Shown here piece after piece: positions 1 through 9,742 of a stretch of DNA of 64,000 bases; position 1 is the stretch's first letter; each line of letters begins with the position of its first letter. Made by a program: the position numbers and the translations under genes. Under the pieces are notes generated by a model. That model made no database searches and was not told the DNA's origin. It saw nothing but the letters and a program-made list of their open reading frames with translations. The stretch is from Hofstenia miamia (Eukaryota > Xenacoelomorpha > Acoela): NCBI GenBank assembly GCA_004352715.1, contig SCFE01000003.1, positions 304,050 to 368,049 on the forward strand. Direction: 5' to 3'.

Positions 1-645
1 ACAATAGTTTATGTATATAATCTTCTTTCGTATTTAGACTTGGTTGAAATGATCTTATTAAAATGCTTTCAGTGATTTTAAGATATTNTCCTTAAGTCTG
101 CCTTCAATTTGATAATTTCTTGATGTATGCTGTCATAAGAGCTTGCAATATCGAATATCCTATGTATTGATCCTTTAATTAAGGATATTTTGAAAGATCT
201 TGGACAATTTGAATTAAAATTAAGAATAGACCGGTATCTGATGGTTTCTTGTATATTCCAGTTACAAATGATGTTGAGTCCCTCATTATTTTAACATTTA
301 AGAAATTAAAATTGTTATTTTCCTCTTTTTCCATTGTGAATTTGATGTTATTATCAATTGAATTGAGCTTAGTTAACATTTTTTCTGCATTTTTTCATTG
401 TCAACTAAAGCAAATATGTCATCCATATATCTTTGATAGAAATTAAACTCTATATGGTTTTCAACATATTGTTCTTCAATTGAAGAAAGATAAATGTTAA
501 CTAAAGTTGGGCTCAATGAATTTCCCATTGCTAATCCATCGTTCTGTAGATAGAAATCTCCTTTGAATTCCATAAGTGTATTTTTCGTTGTTAATAATAA
601 GAGGATCTTGGTTGTATCATAATCTAAATCATATATTGTTATGTC
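1..645 (-). mobile_element. Penelope-like element (PLE) fragment, RT and thumb
   Basis: Degraded reverse transcriptase of a Penelope-like retroelement, reading leftwards and cut by the window edge. The segment 373-573 has the PLE palm signature: LAMGNSLSPTLVNIYL, then FYQRYMDDIFAL with the catalytic YMDD box. Segment 179-379 continues in another frame with the thumb, FLNVKIMRDSTSF and GIYKKPSDTGLF. The first 60 bases match the reverse complement of the end of the PLE at 38-39.8 kb, so both belong to one family. The GIY-YIG endonuclease part is not recognisable here, and frame changes show it is dead. Similarity to the second copy fades near 645. PLE identity is confident; the boundaries are approximate. 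Confidence 0.8.
88..88. other. Single-n assembly mark
   Basis: A single n interrupts the PLE fragment at 88. It may be an ambiguous base or a token gap. Confidence 0.7.
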
Positions 646-1012
646 TTTGTTCTTAGTATTACATTACTCTTAGTTGCTGATATATTAAACACAAAAACTA
701 CACTACAAAATCATCACCAATACAAAATGTTGCTGCTAAAATTGGTGTCTTCTCTAGAATCTATTACATTGTTGACAGTCACTTTCTGCTCAAATTTATT
801 GTATGTAACCACTTTGTAATCCTTTTCAAGCAACGAAATGCGCAGAAGTTATTCGATATTCATTCTTGTGGTGAGTGATTTCGATATTGCAAGTAAATTT
901 ATAAAATGTTAGCATTTGAAATCTTTAGATATTTGATGCATCGGATTTTTTATTGCTTGCTGTTCAATAAAATATTTCCCAGTTCACTTGTGGATTAATT
1001 TTGTTTAACTTA

Positions 1013-1237
1013 CTACTTACATTTAGAACTTTTAATTTTCGCTCGATGTCTCAGATTTTTCTTAAAGTTCATAGTGGATAAATAACCTCTTATTGGGGAC
1101 TTAGCCTTAGTAGATCTTGACCCAGATCGCGTTGTGTTTGGTGATGTTACAGGCTCTGGCACTGGCATTGGTACGTATTTGGCTACAGGACGATAGCTTG
1201 AAGTCATTTCTATTGATTTAAGGCTTAGCAAATGCAA
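1013..1237 (-). CDS. Small conserved ORF or terminal exon, unknown function
   Basis: A 74-codon frame rich in Ser, Lys, Arg and Pro, including the stretch PVAKYVPMPVPEPVTSP followed by a basic tail ending in KIKSSKCK. The same protein is encoded without change at 15341-15565. An AG preceded by pyrimidines (tttctctag) lies just upstream on the minus strand, so this could be the last exon of a host gene rather than a free ORF. No domain is recognised. It may equally be a chance frame preserved because the duplication is young. Confidence 0.3.
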   Translation of the reverse strand: MHLLSLKSIEMTSSYRPVAKYVPMPVPEPVTSPNTTRSGSRSTKAKSPIRGYLSTMNFKKNLRHRAKIKSSKCK

Positions 1238-1479
1238 AACGTTTTCTAGAGAAGTTTTTTGCTTTCAACTGGTGTTATCCTTTTCTTCTGAGACCATTTA
1301 TTGTAGTAAACGATGTAATAATTTTTTACTAGTTTGAAAAATGTTAGCAGGGTATTCAAAATGACGAGTTGTTTTGGAAAGAGAATTGACCTAGAAATGT
1401 AATGTTTAGTTTTCGATGAATTTTTTGCTGAAATATTCAGTGCCCATTTAATTGAATGTCAAGTTTTCTATAAAGCACA

Positions 1480-1603
1480 TCAAATGGTTCTTGGTGGCAT
1501 CTTAACTGAATATGTCGGGTCTAACTTTTCACTTTGTGGGCTAGCTCTTATTTCTTTCGTATTTTTTGTACTTCTATGCCTTAAATATCCATTTAAGGCT
1601 TAA
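1480..1603 (+). pseudogene. 3' fragment of SLC18B1-like transporter gene (copy 1)
   Basis: The frame reading MVLGGILTEYVGSNF through KYPFKA and a TAA stop repeats the last 40 codons of the intact gene at 8513-9742. One substitution is visible near the end (LALIS for LALSS). Homology begins at the shared octamer tcaaatgg; upstream the sequence is unrelated. It is therefore a 5'-truncated duplicate with no promoter or start of its own. It encodes only the final membrane helix and cannot make a transporter. Confidence 0.85.
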
Positions 1604-1773
1604 TCTACAATGATTAGTTTTGAATTTTCTAACATTTCATATTCTATGTTTTTCAATATACATTTTGGCAAAGTGTAATCTAAATGTATATCATGTACAT
1701 ATATTCTAATGATATAATTACTATTTACTATATTCAATTCATTAATTCTCTGCTCTCTTATATTCGGATGCCT

Positions 1774-1973
1774 CTACTCAATCTCTGCTCGAATTCCTAA
1801 CCCAAGCCAAACACTTGAAAACGCAGCACCACTATCTTCTACTAGTGAATCCGCCCTTTTGAACCCTCCATCTTTCATGTCACTTATTCCAAAAGATGCA
1901 AACAACACCATGTAAGCACTTGTCATTGCAAGCAGTACATCAAAGTACACACGATCGCACCATTCGCATTCAT
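1774..1973 (-). pseudogene. Orphan terminal exon, SERINC-like (copy 1)
   Basis: A good splice acceptor (cattgttttcag) precedes a frame that ends at a TAG, giving about 66 codons. It holds a hydrophobic segment (VYFDVLLAMTSAYMVLFASF) and then SSVWLGLGIRAEIE. The pattern resembles the last-but-one membrane helix of SERINC serine-incorporator proteins and the V-W-V-K stretch after it. The normal final helix is missing. No upstream SERINC exons are seen in the adjacent 2 kb. SERINC assignment is tentative; the exon-like structure is better supported than the name. Confidence 0.35.
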
Positions 1974-2742
1974 CTGAAAACAATGAATTCCAAGAATCAA
2001 ACCCATTGAACCTTCACAAAAATTATCATCTTATTTAAAAAGCACACGTTAATATAGTCACTTTAAACACTACACTGGTGGGTTGGAAAATGTTTCTTTA
2101 AATTGGGTCATGTCGAGTTAATCCCAGGATCAGTGTCCATTTTGAATGCAAAAATATTTCATAAATGGTCTGGGACAGATCTGGAGATTTTAGTTTTCTC
2201 ATATTATGTTCCACCTGAATGTTAAATTCATTTTGTTTTTTTTGTTTTTCAATTGCTTCTAAGCATATCAAATATATTAAAATTAGTACTACCTTCTAGA
2301 GGTCAAAACAAGTCGGATCAAATTTAGAAAGATGAATCGAGTCGGGTCGGGTCCAAAAAATTTGATTGGTGTTTGCGCCTGAGCTAGCTTTGTATGAAAA
2401 CACATATGTTTTTGTTTGCTTTGGTTGCAGTCTGGTCAAATTTATGAAACGTCAGTTGGGTCCATAAAATTTGACCTTATTTCTAGGTCTGACATGGCAA
2501 CACTTAAACAGTCAAATCAAATCTGAAAAGACATCTGTCAAAAGTCCGCATGAATTTCACACTCAGTCAAATCGTTTTCTTTGAAATAGTACACCTCTGC
2601 ATTGACAACAACCTCTCCAAGAACTTTGACATCAATAAATGCACCCCATTTGCTATAGATCTCTGTCTCTCTCTCATTTTATTTCGTTCATCATCTTCCT
2701 ATTACGCCTCAACCCAACAATTACCCAACCTACCACAGTAGT

Positions 2743-3447
2743 AAGGGACGGGGAGACCCTGTTATACAAAATGACGTCATCGCTGATTCATGGATATTGA
2801 CGGGTGTTTGCAAATGTTAATGACTCAACCACTTGACATTACTATCGCTAAATGCTTTTTGAAGGTTTAGGGTAACTGTTAAGTGGTTTTTGACGGCTAT
2901 CACTAATTGATTTCTCAAGTAGGTTTACAATGATTCATGTGGGGGGCAATTTAGTTTACATGTTTTGATACAATGACTAATTTTTATGGCTAATGTTTAT
3001 TAATATACACGGTTATATCACACTTGTTTGCATACATCACATTGATTATACATATCACACATTATGCTTTTGATTATTAATTTTCCATGTTTTTTCATCG
3101 CTACGTACAATGTTCATTCAATTTTTGGTATTATACTACATGTAAAGACTACACACCGTTTTTGTTAATATACATCGTTATCACACATTATGCTTTTTGA
3201 TTATTAATTTTCCATAATTTCGAATGATTGCACATACAATGTAATTTGGGAACTTTCAAAAAACCGCATTTCGTTTTTGATAATCAATTTTCCATAATTT
3301 CAAAAAGCTTACACGCACAGTTTTTATTTGATTTCTTCGGGAAAACCTGCAAAAACTACATTTTGTTTTCAAAAACACACTATTTCATTTACAGAAACAA
3401 CATTTTGTTTCTAAGCAAACAAACTATTTGAAGACGTTTTGATAATA
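2743..3447. repeat. AT-rich dispersed repeat, left-end sequence shared by four places
   Basis: This stretch recurs at 10890-11583 and 16965-17667, and its first 230 bases recur inverted at 26714-26946. It contains internal short repeats such as tatcacacattatgctttt and attaattttccat. It may be the left terminal region of the Polinton-like element described at 16986-26946. Confidence 0.7.
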
Positions 3448-4771
3448 CAGTCAAGGTTCATATTAATGCGACGTGAACAAAATGAAAATCACTAGTAGCA
3501 AAAGAAAAAAGTGAATTTACATAAGAAATAAAGAAAACACATTGAGGGAAAGAAATATATCAGTACTTGGAAGTCATCCCTTTCATCCTAATAACCTCTT
3601 TGAGTCTTTTGGGAATCGACTCATACAGTTTCTTGATAAAATCATTATCGATCTCCAACCATGCTTTCAGAATGTGTTCCCAAAGGTCGTCTCTGTTTCG
3701 AATTTCAGCATTAGACTTATTTATTTCCTGTTTAATTCGCTTCCACACATTCTCGATTATGTTTAGGTCGGGACTTTGTGGAGGCCAGGGGGTGGGGATG
3801 ATGTTCAAACTAGCCAATGAGTTTTTGACAGCCTGTGTACCGTGAACGGGTGCATTATCTTGTTGAAAAACAACAGAATTTCTTTCAGGAAGCCTAGATA
3901 GAAGCTGGGGGAGTTGATCATCAAGTAGGCTTGCATACGAATCCCCAGTAATTTTGCCCTGGACAGGAACAAGTGTTCTTTCACCAGAGTACGAAATGGC
4001 ACCCCAAACCATCAGCTGAATTTTGTTGCTGTTTTTATTCTTTTTACAACTACAATACAGTGGTCCAAACTTTTATTTAGGGTATCTCCAGATCTTTTTA
4101 TCCCCAATTTTACTAGAAGCATCATAAGCAACCATGCTTTCATGGCTATAAACCCAGTTATTCCACGACTCTGGGGCGTTCTTAACCCTTTGTCTGCACC
4201 ATCAAACTCGGATTTTTTTGTTGACTTCTCAGACAATATTAATTTTTTTGGTTTTCTGAATACTAAGGGCAGCTCCTTGATCTTTCTCTTGATAGTTAAT
4301 AGGCTTATGAGGTCTGGATGTGTCTTATTGAAAGACAATAACAGTTTTTTTGAACCATAAGTTCAATTTGTTTTCATGAGTGTGATAAGGCGATATTTGT
4401 CTCACACCGTCCATTTCTTCCTCAGGCCTCTGCGACGCAACCCATGTCCAGAATTATACAACTTTAATCTACGATGCAAAGTCGATCTGTGTACACCAAG
4501 AATACTGGCTGTTTTGGCTTTTCTCCAGGGATACCGCCAAATTGATGTCTTTATGGACCATAATTGTATATTTCCTCTTTTGATCACTACTCTGCGGTTT
4601 CATAGTGATACTGTTATTCAAGGTTGCCTATGATATTCCAAATAGACGTGTCTGTCTTTATGTAATTTTTATTTGCCTATTTTACCGCCAAATTGTACGT
4701 AAACACAATGAAAATGTAAAGAAATCGTGAATGAAAACTTATTCATGTCGCATTAATATGAACCTTGACTG
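3448..4771 (-). mobile_element. Tc1-like transposon, copy 1 (inactive)
   Basis: A 1324-bp element with perfect terminal inverted repeats beginning CAGTCAAGGTTCATATTAAT and a TA on each side, the Tc1/mariner target. The minus-strand transposase has an N-terminal helix-turn-helix (TASILGVHRSTLHRRLKLYN), then FQQDNAPVHGTQ (second catalytic Asp) and SPDLNIIENVW (catalytic Glu, DD34E type). The first catalytic position reads VYSHES, where the family usually has SDES, so Asp is replaced by His. The frame shifts between the DNA-binding and catalytic halves. Copy 2 shares both defects, so the element was dead before it was duplicated. Confidence 0.93.
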
Positions 4772-4773
4772 TA

Positions 4774-5064
4774 TATTACCAATTAGTTTATTATTTCAAT
4801 TACTTGATATTATTTATTATATCGAGCGCATTACGGGTAAAGTAACTGGAATAAATATTTTTGATTATATTTCTCTAGATGATCCTGGAAACAGTTAGAA
4901 CTTTTAAAACAAGGAAAAAGAAAAGTGACCAAATTTATATAATGCTTATAGCTCCTCTGATAAATAGCTTATTTAAAAGACATCAAATATATCTCCTTAA
5001 AGATAATTTTTAAGTTTTCAGTTGAAGAAAATGTTCTTTGATAATTTTTAATCTGAATATATTT

Positions 5065-5100
<36 letters not shown>

Positions 5101-5161
5101 ATTGATATTTCACTCTTTCCTCCCATATACCTAAATTAGTATTTTCCAGTTTGACTTAAAT
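4774..5161. other. No gene seen; contains (AT)n at 5069-5098
   Basis: AT-rich sequence with no long frame, and a 30-bp AT dinucleotide microsatellite. Confidence 0.6.
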
Positions 5162-5765
5162 TGTATAGAGAATCGTTGAAACTGTGGTGGGATTGAAATT
5201 TTGATGAAATTAACAAAACCTAAGAAATCTAAAGAAAGAACAACAATAGAAGAAATGGAAACAAATATCAAAAACCATAAAGAAGAAATACAATCAATAG
5301 ATGCTACAACTGTGATGTATAATTGAATGTACAAAATTTGTAAAGAAAATGACATTTCAAAACTGAAAGCTAACCACGAATAGAAACTAATAAATCTAAA
5401 GTCCCGAAATGAAACATTTCAAGCGGGAAGTACTCCTCAACAATATTAACAAGTGAGGCTCTCAATTTTGGCGTTGTATTTTATGTTATATTTTGACATA
5501 ATTTAGCTGTTAAAAGTAAAATCCACCACCACAAACGTAAATATCATTTTTACAGTCAGACTTAACAACATGGACTGGTCCACCCCAGCACTGCATCGAG
5601 TGCACCCCTAATTTCACGTCAAAAATACTGTAAGGAATCACTTAAATCGAAGCTTTGTCATATAGTATGAATATATCTTGATTTAAAACGCGTAACATTA
5701 GAAAATCGCAGATATCTAAACCCATTAAGAAATTTTTCTGAAAATGAAAGTTTTTATTTCAGTTG
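5162..5765. repeat. Direct repeat, left copy
   Basis: About 600 bp repeated in the same orientation at 7018-7605, with scattered substitutions. The minus strand of both copies can encode CKNDIYVCGGGFYF, interrupted here and open in the right copy. The pair brackets a gag-like remnant, so they could be decayed long terminal repeats or simply a duplicated fragment. Confidence 0.7.
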
Positions 5766-5949
5766 TTTTGAATGGACTTTGGAACTTTTCCACCTAAATA
5801 GTGTTTGTTACTTCATCAATTAACTAAAGTTAATGATGTTCAGTGATATAAAAGCTAAAGCAGTTAAGAACCATACATCCCTACCCACTAATCAAACATA
5901 CTGTTATCTTTTGAGAAATGTGTGTCAAAGCTTGGTAGAAGATGCTACG

Positions 5950-7017
5950 TGGTGATCATGACAGATTTAAAACAGAAGAACATTAAGAAGAATCAGTAAC
6001 ACAAGCTGGATACCCCAACACTGCTACTTTTCAGTCAGATATGGTAATACAAGCAATGGGATTTTTACAAAAGCAGAACTGGATGTTAGCAAAAACGATT
6101 ACTTAACAAAGACTTAAACTTAGTGTAGATCAGTGAACCAAAAGTCGAACCAAGAGGGGAAACCACTATGAACTGTATATGAATCATGACTAATAAAAGA
6201 AGAAAAGCCAGTGCTAAAAAAACCAGCACCTAGAGTGGTTGCCACCCCCGGAACATCATGCTCAACCCCACATTCTGAAGGAAAAGATTTGTCCCCCACA
6301 ATGGATTTACAAACCTTACAAATGTCCCCTGAAACAAGCCCTGAGAAATTCTTAGGAAAAGTATAAAAATGGAAACACTACTAAAAACCAAAATTCAACA
6401 GCTAACAGAGAAAGTCCAATAGATGGAACATTAAAATGAAGATATACTCAGCCAAATGAAAATTCAAATGGACAACCACTTAGGTAGACAAAGCCAACTT
6501 TTCCAACAGGAAATCAAGGCACTCACCCAACAAGAACAGGCAGCCGATAGAGGATACCTACATCCAAGCACAGGAGCTTGAACAACTAAAAGACAAATTA
6601 AGACTAATAAAACTGACTGAAGAGGAGAATTGTGAGAACATACAGACACACGAGATAGAGTTTCAACAAGCAAGAGAAGACAATTTACTCACACCACCAA
6701 ACAATAGAAACTAACAAACAAGGAGTTATGAAGAGGATGATGATAGTGAATATCAAAAACAAAAGTTTATAAATGAAATCACAAAGGCAGTAACAGATCA
6801 ATTCCAAAACAAAGAGACCACAAGAAGACAAAGGCTACCAAAATTTGAAAACTCAATACTGCGACAAAACAAAACCAACAACACAATACTATGCAGAGCA
6901 ATGCTACCAAAATTCAATGGAAAGTCAACAGATATAACCCCATGTTTACCAAGTGGCTCCAAATGTTTGAGATCACAATGGCAGAAAAGAAAGTAAATCA
7001 GGAGGCAGCAGCTAGAG
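5950..7017 (+). pseudogene. Gag-like remnant of a retroelement
   Basis: Three plus-strand frames with many stops hold coding-like text. There is a Pro/Ser-rich stretch (EEKPVLKKPAPRVVATPGTS), a Gln/Lys-rich coiled-coil-like stretch (IQQLTEKVQ, LFQQEIKALTQQEQAAD), and MLPKFNGKSTDI. After a one-base frame change comes MFTKWLQMFEITMAEKK. The F-G-K...W...F pattern is what retroelement gag/capsid N-terminal halves look like. The remnant ends abruptly where the right direct repeat begins. No protease or RT follows. Gag identity is an inference from pattern only. Confidence 0.4.
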
Positions 7018-7605
7018 CTATAAAGAATTGTTGAAATTGTGGTGGAATTGAAATTTTGAGGAAATTAACAAAACCTAAAAAATCTAAAGAAAGAACAATA
7101 ATTAAGGAAATGGAAAAAATATAAACAACTATAAAGAAGAAATACAATCAATAGATGCCACAACTGTAATATAATTAAATGTACAAAATTCGCATAGAAA
7201 ATGACATTTCAAAACTGAAGGCTAACCACGAATAGAAACTAAAAAATCTAAAGTCCTGAAATGAAATATTTCATGCAGGCCCGTACTCTTCAACAATATT
7301 AACAAGTGAGGCTCTAAATTTTGGCATTGTATTTTTTGTTATATTTTGACATAATTTAGCTGTTAAAAAGTAAAATCCACCACCACAAACGTAAATATCA
7401 TTTTTACAGTCAGACTTAACAACATGGACTGGTCCACCTAACCCCTGCATCGAGTGCACCCTTAATTTCATGTCAAAAATATTTTAAGGAATCACTTAAA
7501 TCGAAGCTTTGTCATATAGTATGAATATATGTTGATTTAAAACGCGTAACATTAGAAAACCCATTAAGAAATTTTTCTAAAATGAAAGTTTTTATATCAG
7601 TTGTT
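7018..7605. repeat. Direct repeat, right copy
   Basis: Right partner of 5162-5765. The minus-strand frame 7271-7471 is open for 66 codons (GGPVHVVKSDCKNDIYVCGG). I do not recognise the product. Confidence 0.7.
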
Positions 7606-7775
7606 TTGATGAAGGAATTGACCTCATTGTATGCAACAAAGAAGATTACCTAAATAAAGTGAATGACATCTTAATGAAAAATTCAAAAGTGCATTCTGAA
7701 AATTTAGCACAGTCATTTATTAATGAAGATTATTCAACTTTATGTAAGAATAATGATATTTCCAAAGACTTTTGA
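7605..7775 (+). mobile_element. PLE-like coding scrap
   Basis: A plus-strand frame reads DEGIDLIVCNKEDYLNKVND. This fits the region upstream of the PLE palm (typically K-G-x-x-V-V-I-M-x-K-x-D-Y-x-x-K-M). The PLE at 38 kb has IGVTIMKNEDYTDKM at the equivalent place. It is short and ends in a stop just before the MITE. Confidence 0.45.
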
Positions 7776-7788
7776 AATGAAACACATG

Positions 7789-8073
7789 CAGGCGCGTACC
7801 TAGGGGGGTCGTTGGGTGCAAATGACACCCCCTTTTTAGATGACCTGCCCTTTTTGGAATTACAGTTACACCCCTAATAAATGGTTGATCGTTGACTCAT
7901 CGTAAATAAAATCTATCAGTATGAAAACGTTAATTATCTCAATTCACTGTTGAAAAGTCAGGTAATATTGTTCATAGCAAGCGCGAATTACTTCATTTCA
8001 CGAACGAAAAAAGAATAGAAATGCCCTTTTCAGAAAAATCAGACCCCCTTATAAATTGCTAGGTACGCGCCTG
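7789..8073. mobile_element. MITE with 15-bp terminal inverted repeats
   Basis: A 285-bp unit starts CAGGCGCGTACCTAG and ends with the exact inverse, CTAGGTACGCGCCTG. It has no coding capacity. CAG ends suggest a hAT-type DNA transposon, but I see no clear 8-bp target duplication. Confidence 0.75.
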
Positions 8074-8512
8074 ACGTGGTTGCACTCCTGCTGGTTTGTA
8101 CGGTCTTCTGTACAAATTCAATTGATCCACCATTCCGTCCAATATCTTAGTTCTGTAAACTGTGCAAACTGTAAGTAGCAAAAAAGATTGATTAGATACA
8201 TAAATGATTCATTCCAAAAATATATTTTTAAAGTGCAAAAGTTAAACAACGATACTTCATTATTATTTATCCAGTCAAAATTAAATTTGAAAACCTGACG
8301 GGTGTCATTCCACCATGTCCCTCCCCTGCGTAAGCCACTGATCACACATCATGATTTAGCAAGAGTTTAGGGCATAACCTCTTAAAATATTTCCATATAT
8401 TTACATTCGTGTGACTTGCTGGTGATTTGACAGTTCAGTTGACATTTGTTTACATTTAATCAGATAAAGTTGAATACACGACGCAAATATTTGCAAATTT
8501 GTTACAAAAACA
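8074..8512. promoter_or_regulatory. Upstream region of the transporter gene
   Basis: About 440 bp between the MITE and the transporter ATG. On the minus strand, 8340-8295 begins CAGTGGCTTACGCAGGGG, which looks like one end of another DNA transposon, but no partner end was found. Promoter elements could not be assigned with confidence. Confidence 0.3.
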
Positions 8513-9742
8513 ATGGTATCCGAAATTCGTGAGTGCATATCACTTATTTTATTATATTTTATTTTCATTGTAGAGGGCAGTACAATAGCAGTGGTGATTG
8601 CAATATTTACAGTACATGCACGTGATCAGCACCATGCTGGACAAACATTTATTGGAATCTGCGTTTCGCTCTTTTACTTAGCAAATATTCTCACATTTCT
8701 ATTACTAAAACCTGTGGCTCAGGTTGGGGGATTTTGTGTTTTTGGAGGTGTTTTCGCAGGGGCTTCTATGGTTATGTTTGCACTTGCTGATCTTCTTGAA
8801 AATGTGTACCTTTTTGAATTGGTGTCAAACACCAGCTATTTGTCATTTGGCATTGGGTCCATATTTTTTTGGTCATATGGGATGTGTACAATTTCTATTA
8901 TAAAACCAAATTTTGTACATTTTCTAATTCCAGCAGCAATGTTCATTTGGTATTTTGGCTTAACATTTGGATCATTAATTGCACCATATATGTACACATC
9001 TTTAGGATACATCACTACAATTGGTTCTTTGGGATCCTTGATGGTTGTGTTCTCAATATTTTTCTATCTTATATTCCCTAGTGAAAAAACTAATGAAATT
9101 ACAAAGGTCAATAGTAGTTTAGTACCAGAAAAGCCTTACAAGTATCTATATAATGCAACATCACTTATTATAACATTCTCGCAGATTATTTCAAGTACTC
9201 TTATAGGATTTACAGAAGTAACAATGACATTTATTTTTGACAAACATTTCAACCTTCAGCTTGAAGAAATGGCCTTTTACATAACAATCACATCTTTTAC
9301 AACTGTGTTTGTAAGCGTTGTCGCCATTGCAGTTTGTTATGTAAACTGCTCACAGCAACTGTTTTTGTTTAAAGCATTTCTATGTATTATCTCACCCCTT
9401 TCAATGATTATTTTAAACGATGCTTCTTCTGCGAATTTAGCGTTTTTTCAAGCTGGTTGTATGCTTACTGCAGCCACTCGAAGCATTTCAGCAGCTTGTT
9501 TGATACTAGTTCTCAAAGCTTTGTTTTTCGACTTGTATGGAGAGAATTACAAAGAGTTTATTTACTTAAAAGCCTCAACAGTTTCTATGCTTACCTTCGG
9601 AATCGGGTGTTTTCTAGGTCAAATGGTTCTTGGTGGCATCTTAACTGAATATGTCGGGTCTAACTTTTCACTTTGTGGGCTAGCTCTTAGTTCTTTCGTA
9701 TTTTTTGTACTTCTATGCCTTAAATATCCATTTAAGGCTTAG
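8513..9742 (+). CDS. SLC18B1-like major facilitator transporter
   Basis: Intact single-exon frame of 409 codons. The start ATG sits in a good context (aaaacaATGg). The protein is almost wholly hydrophobic, with about 12 predicted membrane helices and a short loop near residues 195-210, as in the major facilitator superfamily. Its shape and spacing resemble SLC18B1, the vesicular polyamine/drug:H+ antiporter branch: FGLTFGSLIAPYMYTSLGY around helix 5, FTEVTMTFIFDKHFNLQ after helix 7, FGIGCFLGQMVLGGILTEYV near the end. If so, it exports small amines or drugs in exchange for protons across an organelle or plasma membrane; the substrate is inference. The lack of introns could mean a retrocopy. 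Copies of its 3' end lie at 1480 and 15808. Confidence 0.75.
   Translation: MVSEIRECISLILLYFIFIVEGSTIAVVIAIFTVHARDQHHAGQTFIGICVSLFYLANILTFLLLKPVAQVGGFCVFGGVFAGASMVMFALADLLENVYLFELVSNTSYLSFGIGSIFFWSYGMCTISIIKPNFVHFLIPAAMFIWYFGLTFGSLIAPYMYTSLGYITTIGSLGSLMVVFSIFFYLIFPSEKTNEITKVNSSLVPEKPYKYLYNATSLIITFSQIISSTLIGFTEVTMTFIFDKHFNLQLEEMAFYITITSFTTVFVSVVAIAVCYVNCSQQLFLFKAFLCIISPLSMIILNDASSANLAFFQAGCMLTAATRSISAACLILVLKALFFDLYGENYKEFIYLKASTVSMLTFGIGCFLGQMVLGGILTEYVGSNFSLCGLALSSFVFFVLLCLKYPFKA

Larger units (their letters stand above)
560..3447. repeat. Segmental duplication, copy 1
   Basis: Nearly identical to 14879-17667 (copy 3). From 1480 onward it is also nearly identical to 9619-11583 (copy 2). It starts inside the PLE RT, carries a small minus-strand ORF, the last 40 codons of the SLC18B1-like gene, a SERINC-like exon and a 700-bp AT-rich repeat. 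It stops exactly at the TA where a Tc1-like element begins. Copies 1 and 3 differ by scattered substitutions and a few small indels, so the duplication is recent or allelic. Confidence 0.9.

Noticed and set aside
2550-2741. 63-codon plus-strand frame, also at 16770-16961
   Set aside because: Present in copies 1 and 3 only because the DNA is duplicated. Copy 2 has a one-base deletion in it, and the composition looks like chance translation of AT-rich DNA.
3228-3431. Plus-strand frames in the repeat left of Tc1 (also 11337-11567)
   Set aside because: Phe/Lys-rich translation of a T-rich repeat. The frame changes between copies.
3567-3845. Long plus-strand frames across the Tc1 elements
   Set aside because: Antisense shadows of the transposase, which is clearly on the minus strand.
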